The notes beneath the pieces were generated by a model. It was not told the DNA's origin, made no database searches, and worked only from the letters and a program-made list of their open reading frames with translations. The translations under genes and the position numbers were made by a program. Source: Coliplasma sp045538555 (GTDB lineage: Bacteria > Bacillota > Clostridia > Oscillospirales > CAG-382). Taken from it: DNA of 46,061 nucleotides. The stretch spans positions 1-46,061 of the forward strand of contig JAZSRP010000038.1 of NCBI GenBank assembly GCA_045538555.1. The letters are read 5' to 3'. Positions 39,930-46,061 of this stretch are shown piece after piece; position 1 is the first letter of the stretch, and every line of letters begins with the position of its first letter.

Positions 39930-41000
39930 ATGACAGAAAAGCTGAATCAATGTGAAAAGAGATATCTTGATATTGAAGAAAAGCTCTCCAGTCCCGATGT
40001 GATTGCGGATATGGAAAGCTATAAAAAATATATGAAGGAATACAAGGACCTGACACCTCTTATCGAAAAATACCGTGAGTACAAAAAAGCGGTTTCTGAT
40101 ATAGAGGATGCGGATTTGCTGCTGTCAGAGGATGATCCGGAGCTGAAAGCTCTTGCTATGGAGCAAAAGCAGGAGGCCTCCGAGTCAAAGGAGCGGATAC
40201 TGCAGGAGCTCAATATTTTGCTCATTCCCAAGGATCCCAACGATGACAAAAACGTCATTGTGGAGATAAGAGGCGGAGCAGGCGGTGAGGAAGCGTCGCT
40301 GTTTGCTGGTGTTTTGTACCGAATGTATACCATGTATGCAGAATCGTCGGGATTCAAGGTAGAGCTTCTCAGCGCCAACGAGACGGAGCTGGGAGGATTC
40401 AAGGAGGTTTCTTTCACGGTGGAGGGAGAGAACGCCTATGCAAAATTCAAGTTTGAGAGCGGAGTCCACCGTGTTCAGCGTGTTCCCGAGACTGAGGCGC
40501 AGGGCAGGATACAGACCTCCACTGCCACTGTGGCGGTGCTTCCGGAGGTTGAGGACGTGGATTTTGAGCTCAATATGGAGGAGCTGGAGATCACTCGCCA
40601 CCGTTCTGCGGGCGCAGGCGGCCAGCACGTAAACAAAACAGAATCTGCAGTGCGCATCATTCATATTCCCACAGGCATTACTGTGGACTGTCAGGATGAA
40701 AGATCGCAGATAAAAAACAAAGAAAAAGCACTCAAAGTGATGAAATCCCGTCTGGCTGATCTGTACAACAGCCAAAAAGAGCAGGCGGTTGCATCCGAGA
40801 GACGCAGTCAGGTTGGAACGGGTGACAGAAGCGAGCGCATCCGTACCTATAACTACCCCCAGGGCAGAGTAACAGATCACCGCATCGGCCTCACTCTCCA
40901 TTCATTGGAAAATTTTCTCAACGGCAGGATCGACGAGATGGTTGATGCATTGACAGAGGCAGACAGATTGGCAAAGCTCAATGCCGGATCTGCACAGTAA
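39930..41000 (+). CDS. prfA: peptide chain release factor 1
   Basis: The 356-residue factor reads UAA and UAG and releases the finished protein from the ribosome. The GGQ motif (230-232, GAGGQHVNKTES) reaches the peptidyl-transferase centre, and PET in RVPETEAQGRIQTST is the stop-codon-reading tripeptide at the RF1 position. The start at 39930 follows AGGGAGG. The usual partner prmC, which methylates the GGQ glutamine, is not downstream here. Confidence 0.97.
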   Translation: MTEKLNQCEKRYLDIEEKLSSPDVIADMESYKKYMKEYKDLTPLIEKYREYKKAVSDIEDADLLLSEDDPELKALAMEQKQEASESKERILQELNILLIPKDPNDDKNVIVEIRGGAGGEEASLFAGVLYRMYTMYAESSGFKVELLSANETELGGFKEVSFTVEGENAYAKFKFESGVHRVQRVPETEAQGRIQTSTATVAVLPEVEDVDFELNMEELEITRHRSAGAGGQHVNKTESAVRIIHIPTGITVDCQDERSQIKNKEKALKVMKSRLADLYNSQKEQAVASERRSQVGTGDRSERIRTYNYPQGRVTDHRIGLTLHSLENFLNGRIDEMVDALTEADRLAKLNAGSAQ

Positions 41001-41014
41001 ACAAAAAAAATCCA

Positions 41015-41056
41015 TCCGTCCGCTGTTCAAAAAAACGGCGGGCGGGGTTCTTTTTT
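41015..41056 (+). terminator. intrinsic terminator of prfA
   Basis: TCCGTCCGCTGTT pairs with AACGGCGGGCGGG (41015-41046, some G-U pairs), followed by TTCTTTTTT. Confidence 0.85.
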
Positions 41057-41077
41057 GAGGGCAAAAATCGGTTTTTG

Positions 41078-41106
41078 TTGACAGAACGAGAGTTGTGTGG
41101 TATCAT
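41078..41106 (+). promoter_or_regulatory. promoter of the GH73 autolysin gene
   Basis: TTGACA (41078-41083) and TATCAT (41101-41106) are 17 bases apart. Confidence 0.7.
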
Positions 41107-41139
41107 TTTATAGGGAAAAATATTTGGAGGAGAGAGTTG

Positions 41140-43773
41140 TTGAAGGTCAAACGATACATATCTTTTTTGTTGGTTTTGCTGGTACTGGCAGGAACCTGCA
41201 TTCTGACACCTTTTTCGGTCAGTGCAGAGGTTGACCTTTCGGGTCTCAATACAATACAGCAGTATTTCACAAGAGTTATCGGCTCACTTGCCAGAAAAGA
41301 TTATTACGACACCGACGTTTTGGGCTCTATCACCCTTGCCCAGGGTGTATACGAGAGCGGGTGGGCACGGTACGGTCTGCCTGTAGGCGGCAAGAACCTT
41401 TTTGGCATAAAGGCATATAACACCTGGAGCGGAATGGTTTTTGACCAGAACGAGCAGATGCTCTATGAGAGCTATGATGCATTTTTGGTATCAAAGGGTC
41501 AGAGCTATATCAATACGGTCAGTGCCTGGCGAGCATATCCCACGTGGGCAGACAGCGTCAAGAGCCACAGCTCTCTGTTTATCAATGAATCAAAATACGC
41601 ATCGGTTGTGGGCGAAAAGGATTTTGAAAAAGCTGCCTATGAGATCGTTGATGCGGGCTATTGCAGTGACTACGGATATGCCGCAACCGTTGTCAGTCTT
41701 ATTAAAAAATACGGTTTTACGGAATATGACGACCTGACGCCCGATGATGACGGCGTTGTGGGAATTATCAGCAAAAAAGAGCAGGTGTGGCTTTCTTCCG
41801 ACCAAACCCATACGGTGGAGCTTGAGGTTTATCCCGCAGAGGCAGTTCCTTCCTCCGTCAGCTGGAAAAGCGATGACGAGTCTGTGGCCACCGTGGACGA
41901 AAACGGATGCGTCACTGCTGTCTCTCACGGAATGACGCTGATTACTGCCACTTTGCAAAACGGCAGGGAAGCATGCTGTATTGTATACGTTGACTGCAAT
42001 GCAACGGTTATCGAATCTGACGTGTATGTCAGAACTTCTGCCGCGTCCTCTGCCTCAAGCAACGGAAAATTTTATCGGGGAACCCCCATACTTGTCACCG
42101 ACGATTCTCTCGTCACCGATTCTGACGGAAATTCCTATCTCAAAGCAAAGGGATTCAACAGTAAGGGCGACCTTGTTTCGGGATACGTGCTGTCAGAGTA
42201 CGTTTATCGAAACATCAGAGGAGTGTCAAGCATCAGGACGGTTTGGGACAGTGTTGTGTTGAAAAAAGGAACACAGTATACTCCCACAGTATACGTTTCT
42301 CCCGTGGACGCCACGGATACAACGTTGACGTGGTCAACGGATGATCCATCGGTTGCCACAGTTGAAAACGGCGCTGTAACAGCAGTCAAAAACGGTACCG
42401 CAACCGTCACCGCAAGGAGCGAGTCGGGCGCAGAGCTGAGGATCACCGTTACTGTTTCGGACGCCCAGTCACAGCAAAGGGCTCTTGTGTCCTCTCATGA
42501 GACGGTTACGGTTCGCAGTGAGCCCTCCTCCGCATCCTCCTCGGTGGGTAGGATACCGTTTCTGTCGGAGGTGACTGTAATAGGAGAGCCCGTAGGTGTT
42601 TGGGTAAAGGTAAAGGGTACCTCCACCTCGGGAAAAACCATTACCGGTTATTCACATTCGGCTTATATCAGACTTATTTCCGACACCGCAAAGGTGTCAC
42701 GAGCCACCGCTGATGCAGGCGGTGATATCAAGGTGTATGAAAAAACAGACACTCTCTCCCAGACCTACGGTACGCTGGCAGAGAATTCCACGTACGTTTC
42801 CATTCCCACAGGCAACGGAGACTGGTGTTTTGTTATCGGAGTGAAAAATCCCGGAAACCTCAAGGCAATCTACGGATATGCCGCTCCCGGAAACTCCGCT
42901 GTGCCGGATCCGGACAATCCGGATTCTCCCGATCTGTTTTACGGTGTTACCACCTCTTCTCTCAGGGTCAGGGCAGGAAAAGGAACAAACCACGAGTCGC
43001 TTGCTATACTGTCAGAGGGAACGCAGGTGATTGTTATGGGACCGCAGACAGATGGTTGGTACCGAGTCACTGCCGCAGATGAAAACGGAGAGGAAATCAA
43101 CGGTTACTGCTCGGCAGAGTATATATTGTTGATATACGATGCGGTCACCACCTCAAAGCTCAACGTCCGTGCAGAGCCAAACGAATCCGCCGACAAGGTG
43201 GGCGTGTTTGATATTGATTCGGACATTACCGTCATTGGTGCGGATATTGACGGATGGTATCGTGTTGAGGGCAAGGATTACAGCACAAAAAAAGAAATAA
43301 CGGGATATTCTTCTGCAAAATATATTACCATAAAAGGCCTCAAAGAAGCAGACAAAGTACACGGATTTGGCATTTTGGACGGTACTCTTGACACACAGTC
43401 AAATTATCTCACCGGAGTCAAGGCAAATACCACACTGTCTGCACTCAAATCCAAGTTCAGTACATCCATCGAGGTGCTTTCACCGGACGGAAAAACGCTT
43501 TCTGACAGCGATCTGATCGCCACGGGATGCAGTGTCGCCGTTTATTCCGGATCAACTTTTGTAGGCAATCTCAAGGTTGTGATAAAGGGTGATATCAACG
43601 GTGACGGAAAGGTGGAGTCCTCCGATTATATTATGATCAAGCGCAGTTTTCTCGGCACGTACACCATCGAGAACGAGTACATGATGGCAGCCCTTGTTTC
43701 TGGTGGGGTAAAGCTTTCCATAGCAGATTATGTTATGGTAAAGCGCTCTGTACTCGGCTCGTACGTTCTTTGA
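41140..43773 (+). CDS. secreted GH73 glucosaminidase with Ig-like, SH3b and dockerin modules
   Basis: The 877-residue exported autolysin has a signal peptide (1-29), a GH73 endo-N-acetylglucosaminidase domain (about 35-200, catalytic Glu72 in AQGVYESGWARYG), bacterial Ig-like group 2 modules (e.g. WKSDDESVATVDENG and WSTDDPSVATVENG), several SH3b modules that should bind the wall (e.g. VRSEPSSASSSVGRIPF, VRAEPNESADKVGVF), and a C-terminal dockerin-like tail (DINGDGKVESSDYIMIKR). The first Ca2+ loop is intact; the second (ALVSGGVKLSIADY) has lost its acidic ligands. Start is a TTG at 41140 (or 41137) behind TTTGGAGG, as no ATG fits. It cuts the glycan chains of peptidoglycan. Confidence 0.88.
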   Translation: MKVKRYISFLLVLLVLAGTCILTPFSVSAEVDLSGLNTIQQYFTRVIGSLARKDYYDTDVLGSITLAQGVYESGWARYGLPVGGKNLFGIKAYNTWSGMVFDQNEQMLYESYDAFLVSKGQSYINTVSAWRAYPTWADSVKSHSSLFINESKYASVVGEKDFEKAAYEIVDAGYCSDYGYAATVVSLIKKYGFTEYDDLTPDDDGVVGIISKKEQVWLSSDQTHTVELEVYPAEAVPSSVSWKSDDESVATVDENGCVTAVSHGMTLITATLQNGREACCIVYVDCNATVIESDVYVRTSAASSASSNGKFYRGTPILVTDDSLVTDSDGNSYLKAKGFNSKGDLVSGYVLSEYVYRNIRGVSSIRTVWDSVVLKKGTQYTPTVYVSPVDATDTTLTWSTDDPSVATVENGAVTAVKNGTATVTARSESGAELRITVTVSDAQSQQRALVSSHETVTVRSEPSSASSSVGRIPFLSEVTVIGEPVGVWVKVKGTSTSGKTITGYSHSAYIRLISDTAKVSRATADAGGDIKVYEKTDTLSQTYGTLAENSTYVSIPTGNGDWCFVIGVKNPGNLKAIYGYAAPGNSAVPDPDNPDSPDLFYGVTTSSLRVRAGKGTNHESLAILSEGTQVIVMGPQTDGWYRVTAADENGEEINGYCSAEYILLIYDAVTTSKLNVRAEPNESADKVGVFDIDSDITVIGADIDGWYRVEGKDYSTKKEITGYSSAKYITIKGLKEADKVHGFGILDGTLDTQSNYLTGVKANTTLSALKSKFSTSIEVLSPDGKTLSDSDLIATGCSVAVYSGSTFVGNLKVVIKGDINGDGKVESSDYIMIKRSFLGTYTIENEYMMAALVSGGVKLSIADYVMVKRSVLGSYVL

Positions 43774-43828
43774 TTTCTGAACCAATATATTTGAACCAAA
43801 ATAAAAATATAAACAGAAAGGCAAAATT

Positions 43829-44695
43829 ATGAAAAGATTTTTTGCAATCGCACTTTCTCTGGTTCTCATGCTTTCTCTGGCAGTTGTTGCAAACGCAGCG
43901 GACGTAAACGTTGCCAAGGGCAAAAACGTTGATGTTCCCACCGGATTTGGCAACTATACTGCCAACCTTACCGACGGCGAGGCAGAGCCCACCGTTACCT
44001 ACGGCAGTGAGTGGTATGCGTTTTATTTCAGCAGCGCCGCAACCGATACCAGCACCATCAACGCTCCTGACGGAGCCGGTACCGCTGTCGTTGATCTGGG
44101 CGCTCTCACCGCAGGAATCTCTGAGATCAAAGTCAATTTCTGCACCACCACCGGCTCCTCTATCGGCACTCCCGCAGAGGTAAAAGTTTTTTCATCCCCC
44201 GACAAGTCCGATTGGACAGAGCTCGGCTCCCTTGATCTTTCAAAAGCCACCGATACCGGAAGCGCATACTGGGGCACACTTTCTGTTGACGATGTTGCCG
44301 CAAGATATGTGAAACTTTATGTTCTTCTTGATCCCGGATTTGTGTTCTGCTTCCTGAACGAGATCGAGATCTATGCGGATGAGGATGCAGAGCTTCCTCC
44401 CGAGACCTCCACCGAGGAGTCTGCAGATACTTCTGCTGAGACCTCCACCGAGGAGTCCGTTGACACTTCTGCCGATACCTCTGTTGAAGAGTCTGTTGAG
44501 ACCTCCGAGGCAACCTCCGAGGCAACCTCTGAGGCAACCTCTGCCGCAACTTCTGAAGCGGCATCCGACGATGAGTCCACCGATGCTCCTGCAGAGGATG
44601 GCGGATTCCCCACCTGGGCATGGATCGTGATCGGTGTTGCAGTTGCAGCAGTTGTTGCAGCGGTCATTGTTGCAGTCACCAAGAAGAAGAAATAA
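43829..44695 (+). CDS. membrane-anchored discoidin-like surface protein
   Basis: The 288-residue protein has a signal peptide (1-23), a galactose-binding-like F5/8 type C fold (about 25-185; DLGALTAGISEIKVNF, then ARYVKLYVLLDPG), a Ser/Thr/Glu/Ala-rich stalk (about 188-255) made of repeated TSE-type units, and a C-terminal membrane span ending KKKK (about 262-288). It should be displayed on the cell surface and may bind carbohydrate. It follows the autolysin by 55 bases and could be cotranscribed. The stalk DNA is itself repetitive (see separate entry). Confidence 0.82.
   Translation: MKRFFAIALSLVLMLSLAVVANAADVNVAKGKNVDVPTGFGNYTANLTDGEAEPTVTYGSEWYAFYFSSAATDTSTINAPDGAGTAVVDLGALTAGISEIKVNFCTTTGSSIGTPAEVKVFSSPDKSDWTELGSLDLSKATDTGSAYWGTLSVDDVAARYVKLYVLLDPGFVFCFLNEIEIYADEDAELPPETSTEESADTSAETSTEESVDTSADTSVEESVETSEATSEATSEATSAATSEAASDDESTDAPAEDGGFPTWAWIVIGVAVAAVVAAVIVAVTKKKK
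44400..44570 (+). repeat. in-frame short tandem repeats encoding the stalk
   Basis: Units such as GAGACCTCCACCGAGGAGTC and GAGGCAACCTC(C/T) recur in phase, giving TSE/ATSE amino-acid repeats. Such tracts can change length by replication slippage. Confidence 0.7.
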
Positions 44696-44711
44696 TCAAT
44701 TTTTGAAAACA

Positions 44712-44743
44712 AAAAGGGACGGTCTCTGCTGACTGTCTCTTTT
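44712..44743 (+). terminator. intrinsic terminator of the surface-protein gene
   Basis: AAAAGGGACGGTC pairs with GACTGTCTCTTTT (13 bp with G-U pairs), followed by GTTTTGTT. Confidence 0.8.
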
Positions 44744-44831
44744 GTTTTGTTAAAATGCACTTATAAACATCAAAAATAACAACAAAACCCCGTCAAAACC
44801 GAAAAAGTAATAACATACTCCCAATTTGATA

Positions 44832-44860
44832 TTGACATTTGTTGAGAAAAAAGTTAAACT
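44832..44860 (+). promoter_or_regulatory. sigma-A promoter of fba
   Basis: TTGACA (44832-44837) and TAAACT (44855-44860) are 17 bases apart, about 35 bases before the start codon. Confidence 0.75.
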
Positions 44861-44894
44861 GAATCAAAGGAAAAAATGAAAAGGAGAACTACAC

Positions 44895-45830
44895 ATGGCA
44901 CTTGTTACTTCAAAAGAAATGTTTGAAAAGGCCTATAAAGGCGGTTATGCAATCGGTGCGTTCAACGTGAACAACATGGAGATCATCCAGGGTATCACCG
45001 AGGCAGCAAAAGAGGAGAACGCTCCCCTTATTCTTCAGGTTTCCTCCGGTGCAAGAAAATACGCCAACCACACATATCTCATCAAGCTGGTAGAGGCGGC
45101 AATTCAGGAGACCGATCTTCCCATCTGTCTGCACCTTGACCACGGTGACACGTTTGAGCTCTGCAAGTCCTGTATCGACGGTGGTTTTACCTCCGTTATG
45201 ATCGACGGCTCTCACCACAACTTTGAGGACAACATCGCTCTGACCAAAAAGGTTGTTGAGTACGCACACGCACACGGCGTTGTTGTTGAGGGTGAGCTTG
45301 GACGTCTTGCAGGTATTGAGGATGCTGTCAACGTCAGCGATAAAGACGCTTCCTTTACCGATCCCGATCAGGTACAGGAATTTGTTGAGAAAACCGGCGT
45401 TGATTCCCTTGCAATCGCAATCGGAACCAGCCACGGCGCATACAAATTCAAGCCCGGCCAGAAGCCCCAGCTCAGATTTGACATTTTGGAAGAGGTAGAG
45501 AAGAGACTTCCCGGATTCCCCATTGTTCTCCACGGCGCTTCCTCCGTTATTCCCGAGTACGTAAAGATCATCAACGCAAACGGCGGCAGAATGCCTGACG
45601 CTATTGGCATTCCCGAGGATATGCTCCGCAAGGCAGCTTCTATGGCAGTTTGCAAGATCAACATTGACTCTGACCTCCGTCTGGCAATGACCGCTGCTAT
45701 CCGTGAGCACTTTGCGCAGTCTCCTGAGCACTTCGATCCCAGACAGTACCTCAGCCCTGCACGTGCAAACATCAAGGAGCTTGTGAAGCACAAGCTGGTC
45801 AATGTTCTTGGCTGCAACGGCAAAGCGTAA
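44895..45830 (+). CDS. fba: class II fructose-1,6-bisphosphate aldolase
   Basis: The 311-residue zinc enzyme splits fructose-1,6-bisphosphate in glycolysis. HLDHGD (80-85) holds the catalytic Asp82 and zinc ligand His83; His180 (GTSHGAYKF) and His213 (VLHGASS) complete the metal site, and NIDSD near 260 is the phosphate-binding end. Codon choice is that of a highly expressed gene. The start follows AAGGAG. It is monocistronic. Confidence 0.97.
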   Translation: MALVTSKEMFEKAYKGGYAIGAFNVNNMEIIQGITEAAKEENAPLILQVSSGARKYANHTYLIKLVEAAIQETDLPICLHLDHGDTFELCKSCIDGGFTSVMIDGSHHNFEDNIALTKKVVEYAHAHGVVVEGELGRLAGIEDAVNVSDKDASFTDPDQVQEFVEKTGVDSLAIAIGTSHGAYKFKPGQKPQLRFDILEEVEKRLPGFPIVLHGASSVIPEYVKIINANGGRMPDAIGIPEDMLRKAASMAVCKINIDSDLRLAMTAAIREHFAQSPEHFDPRQYLSPARANIKELVKHKLVNVLGCNGKA

Positions 45831-45849
45831 GATTGAAGTCGTGAAAAGA

Positions 45850-45932
45850 GCGCAGAGCACACAAAAAACAATGTAAAAGTTGTACTGATTAGTGCTTTTA
45901 CGTTGTTCGATGTAATTTGCGGTGTTGTGCGT
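45850..45932 (+). other. long hairpin downstream of fba
   Basis: AACAATGTAAAAG pairs with CTTTTACGTTGTT, and GCACACAA further out may pair with TTGTGC. No T-run follows directly. It may be mRNA 3'-end structure or a small RNA; the evidence does not decide. Confidence 0.4.
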
Positions 45933-45955
45933 TTCCACAAGTAGATTATAGGAAA

Positions 45956-45990
45956 AAATTCCGAGGGAAAATCCCTCGGAATTTTATTAT
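45956..45990. terminator. bidirectional terminator near the right edge
   Basis: AAATTCCGAGGGA pairs with TCCCTCGGAATTT around a four-base A/T loop, flanked by A- and T-rich runs. Confidence 0.85.
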
Positions 45991-46061
45991 ATTTTTTGTG
46001 TTTTGAACGAACCTCACCTCTCGTCGTACGGTAGTACGCCTTCGGGATCGGTTCGTCCAAT
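45991..46061. other. unassigned right edge with inverted repeat
   Basis: GAACGAACC near 46007 and GGTTCGTC near 46050 are inverted, with CGTACGGTAGTACG between. It may be part of a repeat or of a gene entering from the right; too little is visible to say. Confidence 0.3.

Noticed and set aside
44400..44570. CRISPR-like array
   Set aside because: The short repeats are in frame within a Ser/Thr/Glu-rich protein stalk and have no spacers of constant length.
44910..45938. 342-codon leftward frame over fba
   Set aside because: Antisense shadow of a highly expressed gene with strong codon bias.

Overview
The window looks like chromosomal DNA from an endospore-forming, Gram-positive anaerobe of the class Clostridia, probably a gut Oscillospirales/Ruminococcaceae-type lineage. 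This is inferred from spo0A, spoIVB and a GerA-type germination gene, two T-box leaders, the rplU-prp-rpmA-obg block with an N-terminally extended L27, dockerin-tailed secreted proteins, strong Shine-Dalgarno sites and near-consensus sigma-A promoters. No rRNA, tRNA, CRISPR array or intact insertion sequence was seen.

Layout. 1-2560: an accessory end with a left-truncated ECF sigma factor, a membrane transglutaminase-like protein and a hairpin-rich palindromic element. 2562-4940: a polar amino-acid ABC transporter whose binding protein appears circularly permuted. 5195-10482: HAD nucleotidase, ung, mgtE behind a structured leader, and a GH36 alpha-galactosidase. 10499-10714: a structured non-coding RNA with its own promoter and terminator. 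10772-16328: a degenerate M23/LytM protein, a GerA-type germination operon with two unrecognised partners, and a Gfo/Idh/MocA oxidoreductase. 16392-21152: a 1586-residue secreted NlpC-like, dockerin-ended protein. 21327-24526: a P-loop ATPase, a TIGR04086-like membrane protein, a DtxR/MntR-type regulator and spoIVB.

24685-31564 is the most unusual stretch. A T-box with a probable Phe (UUC) specifier precedes an aryl-CoA ligase and a double-ACT protein. A second T-box with a probable Leu (CUC) specifier precedes a LeuA-like protein that has lost its metal ligands, a TIM-barrel/acyl-CoA-ligase fusion and a MaoC-type hydratase. A LysR regulator and a sodium/solute symporter follow as a divergent pair sharing a palindromic operator candidate, then a DUF368 (undecaprenyl-phosphate translocase-type) gene. 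These genes lie between spoIVB and spo0A, which are neighbours in many other endospore formers.

35574-41000 is core: spo0A with Spo0A boxes upstream, the L21 leader with rplU-prp-rpmA, obg, an S1-domain protein and prfA. 41140-44695 encodes a secreted GH73 glucosaminidase with SH3b and dockerin modules and a membrane-anchored discoidin-like protein. 44895-45830 is class II fructose-bisphosphate aldolase. The window ends in hairpins and an unassigned edge.

Working together: the two T-box operons plus LysR/symporter read as an amino-acid-responsive acyl-/aryl-CoA module of unknown product. The sporulation genes (spo0A, spoIVB, gerA-like, perhaps the P-loop ATPase) form a second theme and secreted wall-active proteins a third. 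All calls come from reading the sequence; no database search was run.
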